This document shows positions 1 to 6,929 of a stretch of 12,764 bases of DNA, piece by piece; within the stretch, counting starts at the first letter, position 1; every line of letters starts with the position of its first letter. Both the position numbers and the translations under genes were made by a program. The DNA comes from Hymenopellis radicata (taxonomy: Eukaryota > Basidiomycota > Agaricomycetes > Agaricales > Physalacriaceae): contig JADNRX010001202.1 in assembly GCA_015501595.1 (NCBI GenBank), forward strand, positions 1-12,764. The letters are read 5' to 3'. Below the pieces are notes generated by a model, which was not told the origin of the DNA, searched no databases, and saw only the letters and a program-made list of their open reading frames with translations.

Positions 1-208
1 CGTAACCCGACCGTATATGAGAAGGTAAACCTGCGATATAAGGTCTGGGTCTTCTCATCGAAATTTTGGCAGGCAAAGGACACCTTCCTATTATGGTATG
101 CGATCGAGAAAAATTCCATGTGTATGCCACGCTGTCGTAGAATTATCCCAATCGGGCGTACACGTCTTGGTTTCAATCAATAAACATCTGGTCGGCGCAA
201 ATCCTTAG
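1..208 (+). pseudogene. Gene X, left copy: 3' fragment with frameshift, cut by window edge
   Basis: Frame 1 reads RYKVWVFSSKFWQAKDTFLL and continues WYAIEK. This is nearly the same peptide as the C-terminal part of the minus-strand gene at 6900-6283 (RYKVLVFSSRIWQAKDTFLL, WYAIEK). After the matching EK codons this copy has five A residues where the other has four. The frame then breaks; read one base over, it continues IPCVCHAVVELSQSG and ends at TAG 206-208. Protein similarity between the copies fades after IPCV. The gene begins outside the window. I do not recognise the family, so no function is offered. The stop lies 6 nt before the ATG at 215, in the same orientation as the DUF6589 gene. 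The fragment is non-functional as written. Confidence 0.6.
2..124 (+). repeat. Inverted repeat, left arm (partner about 6316-6435)
   Basis: The reverse complement of about 6316-6435 aligns with this stretch. Positions 65-112 match 6327-6374 (reverse complement) without a mismatch over 48 nt. The region from 34 to 64 matches with several substitutions, and similarity is weaker toward position 2. Both arms lie within the coding part of gene X. The arms enclose the convergent DUF6589 and helicase genes. Confidence 0.85.
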
Positions 209-1104
209 TACTGGATGAACCCACCCAATCCTCCGTCTCCGGGTGAAGGAAATTTCATTCCTTATTCTCGAACTCCTCGAGGACTGTTGCAGGGACTGCG
301 CATTTCAGATTGCCAGCTACTGGTCCGAGTTCTGCTCATGCGCGGCAGAGTACCGCTGTCCCATCACAGTCGCGTGTTAGCACGCATCAACGCCCGGGAT
401 TTTGGAGCTCCCCGGTTACACAGGCTTCCAATATAACTCCACTGACTGCTCGGGAGCAACCCACTCCCCATATCGTCCCTCCATTCCCGCCATTCAGTGC
501 CAGTCCCGACAGTGCTCATGAAGTCGGTGCTGCCAGCAGCAGTCTCCCAAGCTGGGATGACTCGTTTGATCCCCCTTTCCAGTCCGCCCTTCCCTCTGCT
601 GGCAAGAGGAAATGGACGAGCCTTGATAACGGCTACCGCTTCGTCGACTTCATGAACCCACCCCTTTCCGCAATCAACAAGGCCGTGGACCAGGCACTAG
701 CTGCTCTCAGCAGTGCTGAACTTGGTCCTCTAGACCTTGTCCTCCATATTTATCAGCGTCGAACACGCCATCCTGATTATGGCACACACGCTACCAAGGA
801 ATACAATACTCAGATTGCCCAGGTTCTGGAATTGTTCTTCGAAGACAGCGAGCTAAGGCCAAGCTTCCTCCACTGGATTACTCCCCACATCGTCCCGCTG
901 GCTTCAGAGCTAGTTGCGGATGAGATGGATGCATTCTCAAAATCCGTATCAGTCTCCGGGACCGCTTTTCTCACTCCGAAGTACATCGACGAGTGGCACC
1001 TGAGTGGGATTCGAGATACAGCTCCCGTTATGTCGGAGCTCCTCACCGCCGCAGCTCAGACAGGCCATGCTGCCAAAATAAATAAGAAGAAGAAACCGGA
1101 TCGA

Positions 1105-1157
1105 GTTAGTTTTTCATCTTCAGTTAGCGAACATTTTAACTTACTAATCCCTCGAAG
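1105..1157 (+). other. Intron of the DUF6589 gene (53 nt)
   Basis: Starts GTTAGT, has a branch-like TTACTAAT and ends GAAG. Splicing joins KKKKPDR to ILNSVLCQLSYL and moves the frame from 1 to 3, which leads straight into QTMYGVF before the inserted element. Confidence 0.7.
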
Positions 1158-1231
1158 ATCTTGAATTCTGTTCTCTGCCAACTGAGCTACTTGCGAACTG
1201 GCCGGTCGCTTGAGTACCAGACCATGTATGG

Positions 1232-1239
1232 CGTTTTCT
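1232..1239 (+). repeat. Left 8-bp target site duplication CGTTTTCT
   Basis: CGTTTTCT at 1232-1239 is repeated exactly at 2406-2413, immediately outside the two TIRs of the element at 1240-2405. Eight bp is the usual hAT duplication length. Confidence 0.9.
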
Positions 1240-1250
1240 TAGAGATTACA

Positions 1251-1450
1251 AGTCCGGTTGGGTCCGGTTGCGGCGCCCAAATTTGGAAGGACCGGCAACC
1301 GCAACCGGTTGCCCAACCTGACTTTTCACGTCAACCGTGGACCGCAACCAGTCCTCGACAAGGACCGGTTGCAACCGCGGTCTTTCACCGGTCCACAACC
1401 GGTCGCGACCGCTTATGGTCGCAACCAGTCGCGACCGGTTGAAACCGACA
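1251..1450 (+). repeat. Left subterminal AACCGG/CCGGTT array
   Basis: Dense, irregular copies of CCGGTT, AACCGG and GACCGGTTGC in both orientations, for example CAACCGCAACCGGTTGCCC. Subterminal hexamer arrays of this sort are binding sites for hAT transposases in known elements; that role here is inferred. Confidence 0.8.
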
Positions 1451-1720
1451 CCGACCGCACACTCGCAGCATCATTTATGCCCGTTGGTGGCCCCCGAGCA
1501 ATTGCGCAGGGGCTACCCAACGTGCATAAGCCACGGGGTGAGCGGTCGGGTGAAGGGGATGGGGATGACGATGAAGGAGGAGGAGGTGGTGGTCGTCTTG
1601 TCGTAGTCGTCGCCGTCGTTGTTGACGCGTCATCGTCAACGCGTCCATCCTCGGATCCGTCACCTGCTGGGGTCCATCCTCTCACGCATCTCCGCGTGCC
1701 GTTGGCGTTGGTGTTGCTGT

Positions 1721-2040
1721 GGAGACGACTTAAAGTCGTCTCCTGGTATATCCACGCCGACTCAAAGTCGAGCGCGGGTCATCCTCCTGCTCCACCATCT
1801 GCTCCTCCTCCTGCTCCTGCTCCTGATCCTCCTCCATCTCCTCCTGGTCTTGCTCTGCGTATGCTGCCCATTGGCGGGGCTTACGCTGTTCGTATGCTGC
1901 CCATTGCGGGGCTTACGCGTCCTGGAGACGACTCAAAGTCGTCTCCTATCGACGCCGACTCAGAGTCGGGCGCCAGCAGCATCAACGTCGACTTAAAGTC
2001 GAGCGCGACTCACGTCGTTGCCGACTTGCAGTCGAGCAAC
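1721..2040 (+). repeat. Array of short palindromes around GACTYRAAGTC (element 1)
   Basis: About six imperfect palindromes. The first (1721-1743) has arms GGAGACGACTT and AAGTCGTCTCC around one A. Another (1924-1946) has arms GGAGACGACT and AGTCGTCTCC. Others are near 1951-1974 (GCCGACTCAGAGTCGGGCG), 1985-2005 (GTCGACTTAAAGTCGAGC) and 2019-2037 (GCCGACTTGCAGTCGAGC). The same kind of array is in the second element at 4572-4715. Confidence 0.8.
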
Positions 2041-2219
2041 GTTGTAGTGGTGGGAGGAAGTGAAAGAACTAACCCGATCGCACGCTTATGCGTACATTCG
2101 GATCTCGGCCCGAGTCGCCGGATCTGATCAAAATAATCGTGCATCGCTCGTTTAGCCCACGGAAGGGCCTATTTAAATCAGAAAAAATTCGTAAATTCAT
2201 ATTAAATATATGTCTACAT

Positions 2220-2392
2220 TATCCGGTTGCAACCGGTCTCAACCGGTCTGTACCGGTCCTAGAAAAAATAGCTAAATGTCCGGACCGTCAACTGCAACCG
2301 GTTGCAACCGGCAACCGGTCCTTCTAAAACCGGTCCAAAATCGGTTGCAGTCCGGTTGGGTCCGCCGGTCCTACCCGGTCCTACCAACCGGA
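2220..2392 (+). repeat. Right subterminal AACCGG/CCGGTT array
   Basis: Copies of CCGGTTGCAACCGGTC, CAACCGGCAACCGGTCC and related units lead into the right TIR. Together with the left array this gives the element long, partly self-complementary ends. Confidence 0.8.
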
Positions 2393-2405
2393 CTTGTAAA
2401 CTCTA

Positions 2406-2413
2406 CGTTTTCT
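2406..2413 (+). repeat. Right 8-bp target site duplication CGTTTTCT
   Basis: Exact match to 1232-1239, directly after the right TIR. The DUF6589 frame resumes at 2414. Confidence 0.9.
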
Positions 2414-3153
2414 TATGGTGCACAGGCTGTCAGGAGCAGACCATTGAAGCACTTCATCAGTGTGGAATGTCCGTCTCGTACACGTCTGTCCGTACAGCAG
2501 TGAAGGCATTGGGTGCTCAGTGTCTGGTACTTGCCACGTTTATGGCTGTATTCATGTATGTGTTCTGCTACGACAATGTTAACCTCGCTACCTCGAATCA
2601 CATCGAACAACGTGGTTCAACCACACCCGCCAAGGTACAATCCGGAACATTTGCTGTCCTGTACCCTTGTCGCAACTCAGATCTTGGAGGGTCTGATGAT
2701 CAATGCGTGGCGCCAGGAGTGTGGATTTCGTGATCTCCCCAGTTTTGCTGCCTCACACCCGCCGCGGGAACGCATCAAGGAACTGTCCGAGGTTATCCTT
2801 AACAAGTACGCTGTGCCAATGGAGGAGCCATTTAAGGCGCAGCCTGCCCGCAAATCGAAAGCGGGACTAACCAAACCTAACCCCGATACAAACAACCCAT
2901 TCACCAAAATCGTCGAGGACGACACACCTGATCCTGCTGATGATATTATTCATCAGAACATCCTTCTCCTCACGTGCGATCTGCTATACATGCGAGAGCT
3001 TATTCGGGCCATCGCAGATGGGGATATTGGTCGCGTCGAGGACATGCTCCCGCAACTCGCGATGATGTATCGCGGTGCCGGCAGCGCTAACTACGCGATG
3101 GAAGTGCTTCACTTTGTATACAACTTGAAGCATGTCTGGACCTTGGAGTTTGC

Positions 3154-3203
3154 GTAGGTCCATCCACAGTCTCACTCCGCTTTACTGAAGACCTGTTCTG
3201 TAG
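3154..3203 (+). other. Intron of the DUF6589 gene (50 nt)
   Basis: Donor GTAGGT, acceptor CTGTAG. Splicing joins WTLEF-GC to A-GACATTATG and gives EFADIMRDNM, in line with the family, while the unspliced frame stops at once (GCG TAG). Confidence 0.8.
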
Positions 3204-3303
3204 AGACATTATGCGTGATAATATGATCATTTCACTTACCGGCGTGAAGGGAGAAGCGATGGGAATCGACATGAACATCGAACATCTCATCAAGGAGCTG
3301 AAG

Positions 3304-3357
3304 GCGAGTATAATTATGTTACTTCTGTTATCATATGATGCTCACTGATATATGTAG
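3304..3357 (+). other. GC-AG intron of the DUF6589 gene (54 nt)
   Basis: Donor GCGAGT, branch-like CTCACTGAT, acceptor TATGTAG. Joining HLIKELK to KLLTVKGLVTTWEEL keeps frame 1 to the stop at 3766-3768. The nearby GT at 3308 would give an early stop, so the GC donor is preferred. Confidence 0.65.
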
Positions 3358-4048
3358 AAACTTCTGACTGTCAAAGGGCTCGTAACGACATGGGAAGAAC
3401 TCAGTGATATCTCTGCCGCGATCGAGTACTTCCGAAGGATTAAGAAGAAGTTCGCCTCGGAAATTAGTACTGCATATCAAGGCACGTCCCATAGCATTCC
3501 AAACGCGAAGCCCTTGCCCTGGAAGGTTGCGAACAAGGCACGCGATGAAAACCTTCAAAACCGTGTTCTCAACCGATCCGGACAAATGAAAGCAAAGATG
3601 GATATCATCAAGAAGGGACGCGAGACAATTCAGTCAACAACGATTCCAACATTCCGCAAGAAGATGGATGGTGCACGAATAGGACTGGTCACAGAAGAGG
3701 AATTGGACACCGTTGGGACACCCGAGTATGGTGAGGCAGAGACTGAGAATGATAATGACATTATGTAGTAGGTGGATCGGGGAGCTTCAGTATAACTCTA
3801 CGGATACGCGGCGTGTTGAGGGCTAGGGTACTTAATACAGTATGCGGTTCTCCATCACTACTCTGTGCTTCCTCCCACGATGTCTGTGAACTGTCTGATT
3901 CATCCGTTGACTCATGGTACTCATCCCATACATTCTCCTGATCAACGCGCCGCCGTTTTGATGGCTTCTTGGTAGCAGATCTCTTGATTGCTTTCTGCGC
4001 ATCCTCCCACGTCTGCCTTCCAATGTCGAAGATCTGTATGACCTGGTA

Positions 4049-4056
4049 TACATGTG
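4049..4056 (+). repeat. Presumed left target duplication of hAT-like copy 2 (TACATGTG)
   Basis: The eight bases directly before TAGAGATTACAAG. No matching right copy is found because the right end of the element is missing, so this is by analogy to copy 1. Confidence 0.4.
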
Positions 4057-4795
4057 TAGAGATTACAAGTCCGGTTGGGTCCGGTTGCGGTGCCCTAATT
4101 CGGAAAGACCGGCAACCGCAACCGGTTGCCCAAACCGTATTTTCTAGTCAACCGTGGACCGCAACCGGTCCTCGATAAGGACCGGTTGCAACTGCGGTCT
4201 TTCACCAGTCCACAACCGGTTGGGACCACTAGTGGTCGCAACTGGTTGAAACCGGTTGAAACCGATACCCACCCGTACGCGCAGCATCATTTATGCCCGT
4301 TGGTGGCCCCGAGCAATTGCGCAGGGGCTACCCAACGTGCATAAGCCACAAGGGTGGGTGGTGGAAGGGATGGTGATGATGATGGAGGGAGTTGGTGGTG
4401 GTAGTGGTGGTGATGGTGTCGTTGACGTCGACACGTCATCCTGGTCGTCCGTCCATGCATCCGTCTCCCGCTCGTGTTCATCTCCTCCTCACGTCCATCT
4501 CCTCCTCACGTCTGTCTCTTCCTTCTGCTCCTCGCATCCGAATCCTCCTCACGTCCGTATACTCCTTGAAAGACGACTCTGAGTCGTTGTTTCCGTGGAG
4601 ACGACTCAGAGTCGTCTCCTGGTCCATTGACGCCGACTTGAAGTTGGGCGCCAGTGCTGCCATCGCCGACTTGAAGTCGAGCGACGGTGCCATCGTCGCC
4701 GACTTGAAGTCGAGCAACGGGAAGGTCGTAGATGATGGTGGAGTTGTGAGAGAACAACTCGATCACACGCTTACACGTCCTCTCGGATCTCGGCG
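4057..4795 (+). mobile_element. hAT-like element copy 2, right end lost
   Basis: Starts TAGAGATTACAAGTCCGG exactly like copy 1 and follows it through the left AACCGG array, the block with GCATCATTTATGCCCGTTGG and GCAATTGCGCAGGGGCTACC, the G/T-rich stretch, the palindrome array and the sequence ending CGGATCTCGGC. Similarity to copy 1 stops near 4795; the final roughly 300 bp, including the right AACCGG array and TIR, are absent. The helicase reading frame (minus) is found on both sides, so the element landed in that gene and later lost its right end, perhaps with some host sequence. Confidence 0.85.
4572..4715 (+). repeat. Array of short palindromes (element 2)
   Basis: Palindromes ACGACTC-T-GAGTCGT (4573-4587), GGAGACGACTC-A-GAGTCGTCTCC (4597-4619, perfect 11-nt arms), and three GCCGACTTGAAGTYGRGC units. 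Compared with the first palindrome of copy 1, the central pairs read CTC/GAG instead of CTT/AAG, a paired change that keeps the palindrome. Confidence 0.8.
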
Positions 4796-4980
4796 GGATC
4801 TCTCCCGTCAAGTGGATGCTCTGAGAGATCAGCTTGTGTTGCCCATGACTCGTACATGAGAAGCACAAGCCCATAGCCTTGAGCCACTCTCCAGACACGA
4901 CCTCCACGCTGGAGCGCTTTGCAGACCTCGCGTGGCAGACCAAACATAATCACCGCGAAGATATCACAGACATCAAGACC

Positions 4981-5031
4981 CTTGGGAAGTATAAGTACAG
5001 CCTATCCTTTGAATCACGCGTCAACACATAC
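4981..5031 (-). other. Intron of the helicase gene (51 nt)
   Basis: Minus-strand donor GTATGT, acceptor CCCAAG. Splicing joins LLFATDGASE to GLDVCDIFAVIMFGLP, restoring motif V; unspliced, the frame stops at VCVDA. Confidence 0.8.
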
Positions 5032-5703
5032 TTCAGAAGCCCCATCTGTTGCGAACAGAAGCTTACAAATGCCATTTGGATTACTGAAATCCGCATAGAC
5101 TGCCTCGCGATATGCGGCAGACATGGAACTGTGATAATGACGGCAAATTCCAGTCCATTGAAGATTGGGATGAAGGCGACGGTTGATGTGTGCAGCAGTA
5201 CAAACAGTCTCCTCTGTGTTGTCGTGGAACACGAGGACCTTTCTGGAGGGAGCAGATCCGTTATCTGCAATAAGGAAGTCCAGATTGCGTAGATCCTTTC
5301 GGTTGCCGATGATAGGATGAGTTGCGTAGATAACATTTGACCGATTGCTACTGAGAGTGATAGAAACGAAGTCCTCCTTCATGTTGAGACTGTCAACGAT
5401 GGTCTTCTTAACGTGTGGTGGCTGAGTTCCAGATAGGGCTTGAAAGGGAACTGAACTGTGGAGTTTCAGTCGAAAGTGCCCAATCTTGCGATATGCGGGG
5501 CGGAATGCAGGTATCCCATACAGGTCTAGTCCTGCCATGTGTATATTGTGTGCCTCATCCACAAAGACACACTTTATATGATGGACAAGTGCGTGGGGCT
5601 TGGTGTCATTAAGCAGCCGCGAAAGCCGTGTCGTCTTGCCTTCAAACGGCATGAACTGCTCGGGGGCAACGATTAACACCTTGTAGAATGCAGAGCTGAT
5701 CTT

Positions 5704-5750
5704 CTACATTCCGAGTTAGTGAGGTGTGGATTCAATAGAGGATAACATAC
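5704..5750 (-). other. Intron of the helicase gene (47 nt)
   Basis: Minus-strand donor GTATGT, branch-like CTCACTAAC, acceptor AATGTAG. Splicing joins DTPEDGELWM to KISSAFYKVLIVAPEQF, the expected order for RecQ-like proteins between motifs Ia and II. Confidence 0.85.
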
Positions 5751-6282
5751 CATCCATAGTTCGCCGTCCTCCGGGGTGTCTTCATTGATACAAATAGTCG
5801 GGATCCCGTACTGCAAGAAGTCTGCAGTCTGTGCGGAATGCAGCAGTTTGAGAGGTGAAATAACGATAGAGACATGAAGTGGGTGAAGAAATTGCGGTAT
5901 GAGCATGCAGAATGTCTTGCCATATCCTGTCCCGACATCGACATCTGAATCCTTGCCGTCCTCGATGGCGATCACAGCTTCAAGCTGGAACCGCCGGGGC
6001 ACCTTGTCACCCTGGGTACACACCCATACTAATAGAGCAGCACGAAGTGAGAGAACCCCGTGTACAACTGTAAGGCTTTCCCAAAAGTCTTCACCGAGCA
6101 CGGACAACTGTGCCTACAGAAAGTGTTCTGCAGTAGAGCAGACAGCCTGAGGAGATATATCTAAGACATGCTTAACAAAATCAGCAGTTTTCTCAGCTGA
6201 CAGCGGAAAATTCGGTCTTCTTGAAGCCGCGTCGCGCGCGTCGGGCGCAGTGAACATGGCTGACAAGAAGACGCGTCAAGAT

Positions 6283-6900
6283 TTAAATTCCCAATTCGGA
6301 CTCAAACACATGGACTACACATGGAATTTTCTCGATCGCATACCATAATAGGAAGGTGTCCTTTGCCTGCCAAATTCTCGACGAGAAAACCAGGACCTTA
6401 TATCGTCGACTTGTCACATTATAAGGTTCGGTTACAGGACTAGGCTGGGAGATTGGCACGGTTTCTCTGGATTTGAGATCAGACGTGGAGGATGGGGTCA
6501 CAGACTGTGAAATGGTTATCACTTCAATGATATGAATGTGCGCTGCCGTAATGTGTTGAATAAACTCGTGCCACGCGATGAAGAGAGAATCAATGTTGTC
6601 ACGACCGAGGAACAGAGCAATGCTCGAGGATGTTAGATCATCGATAAGTGCATCATAACTGTGATGGTCGATGATTGCAGCGGAACGGAGAAGCATACGC
6701 AAGTCTATGCGGATCTCAGTGACTTCCGTGCGTAAACTGCGTGTCAGCGTGACACGTGGCGATGCGCGATCATCAAGATCAGCGAGAGTGAGCTCTCGTT
6801 AGACGAGAGCGAGGACATGGGAGTGGATGGAACCATGAGACGAGGTGACCGTGGTGTATGAAGCAAGATAGGAGGCCTCAGAAGACAGGGAGTCTCCCAT
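6283..6900 (-). pseudogene. Gene X, right copy: unidentified protein with one in-frame stop
   Basis: One minus-strand frame runs from ATG 6900 (context ACACCATGG) to a stop at 6283-6285, about 205 codons, with a single TAA at 6801-6799 (codon 34). The N-terminal part reads MGDSLSSEASYLASYTTVTS. After the stop comes RELTLADLDDRASPRV, a probably helical region (TEVTEIRIDLRMLLRSAAII), a Ser/Pro/Thr-rich linker and the block RYKVLVFSSRIWQAKDTFLL. That last block is conserved in the left copy at 1-208, the best evidence that it is or was coding. I do not recognise the family. It ends 25 nt before the helicase ATG and shares its strand. The start could instead be downstream of the TAA (for example ATG 6702), giving a shorter intact protein. 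Confidence 0.5.
6316..6435 (-). repeat. Inverted repeat, right arm (partner 2-124)
   Basis: Reverse complement of the left arm, with 48 identical bases at 6327-6374. It lies in the 3' coding part of gene X. Confidence 0.85.
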
Positions 6901-6929
6901 GGTGTGCCGTAGACAGAGGATTAATGTGC

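Larger units (their letters stand above)
1240..2405 (+). mobile_element. Non-autonomous hAT-like transposon, complete copy (1166 bp)
   Basis: The left end starts TAGAGATTACAAGTCCGG. The reverse complement of the right end starts TAGAGTTTACAAGTCCGG. The two ends agree over 22 bp with one mismatch. The element is bounded by the exact 8-bp duplication CGTTTTCT. TIRs beginning with the pattern T/C-A-G-N-G plus an 8-bp duplication are diagnostic of the hAT superfamily. No transposase is encoded: the open frames inside are read through AACCGG repeats and GGTGGT-type low-complexity DNA. Internal order is left AACCGG array, a shared block containing GCATCATTTATGCCCGTTGG, a G/T-rich stretch, a palindrome array, and a right AACCGG array. 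It sits between codons for Phe and Leu/Trp of the DUF6589 gene. Transposition would depend on a hAT transposase elsewhere (inference). Confidence 0.92.
215..3768 (+). pseudogene. DUF6589-family protein gene, interrupted by a hAT-like element
   Basis: Recognised by motifs I recall from fungal DUF6589 proteins: an N-terminal Pro/Ser-rich tail, then DEMDAFSKS, the ALHQCGMSVSYTSV block, CYDNVNLATSNHIEQ, KVQSGTFAVLYP, GLMINAWRQECGF, DLLYMRELIRAIADGDIGR, RGAGSANYAMEVLHF and MGIDMNIEHLIKELK. The biochemical role of the family is not established to my knowledge. Exons inferred: about 215-1104, 1158-1239 joined to 2414-3153 (the element at 1240-2405 and one TSD copy intervene), 3204-3303 and 3358-3768. 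The start is uncertain: ATG 215 opens in frame 2, but the body from about 247 onward is in frame 1, so a small indel or a missed intron lies near 250-310. A second frame change (frame 1 to 2) occurs near 2670, where KVQSGTFAVLYP runs almost directly into QILEGLMINAWR; from memory relatives have more sequence here, so an internal deletion is likely. The 3' end overlaps the helicase stop. Confidence 0.75.
3761..6257 (-). pseudogene. RecQ-like superfamily 2 DNA helicase gene, interrupted
   Basis: Exons on the minus strand: 6257-5751, 5703-5032, 4980 to about 4800, then, beyond an inserted element, 4056-3761. Helicase motifs in order: VPRRFQLEAVIAIEDGKD (Q-motif region), GTGYGKT (motif I, Walker A), VFVDEAHNIHMAG (motif II, DEAH), LSGTQPPHVKKTI (motif III position), KVLVFHDNTEETV (IV), LLFATDGASE-GLDVCDI (V, across an intron) and LQRGGRVWRVAQG (VI, diverged from QRxGRxGR). 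Such enzymes unwind DNA with ATP in the nucleus; whether this version was active is unknown. The C-terminus is charged (KKPSKRRRV), a possible nuclear signal. Codon 48 is TAG (6116-6114) unless a 54-nt intron with a poor GTCTTA donor removes it. Copy 2 of the hAT-like family splits the C-terminal part. The start ATG 6257 is 25 nt after the gene X stop. TAA 3763-3761 overlaps the DUF6589 stop. Confidence 0.8.

Noticed and set aside
215..436. Separate 73-residue protein starting at ATG 215
   Set aside because: Its first about 20 residues are better explained as the N-terminus of the DUF6589 gene; the rest overlaps the DUF6589 body in another frame.
810..1046. Minus-strand ORF of 78 codons
   Set aside because: Shadow of the DUF6589 first exon.
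1258..2127. Long open frames inside the first hAT-like element (for example 289 codons at 1258-2127)
   Set aside because: They read through AACCGG repeats, G/T-rich DNA and palindromes, are open in several frames on both strands, and show no domain. They are by-products of repeat composition.
1251..2392. CRISPR-like array of AACCGG repeats
   Set aside because: Units are 6-16 bp, irregular, in both orientations, without constant spacers, within a eukaryotic transposon.
4256..4943. Open frames in the second hAT-like element on both strands
   Set aside because: Same reason; the minus-strand frames also run from element sequence into the helicase in the wrong frame.
5732..5944. Minus-strand ORF of 70 codons beside the helicase motif I
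   Set aside because: Alternative frame of the helicase exon; the motif-bearing frame is clearly the coding one.
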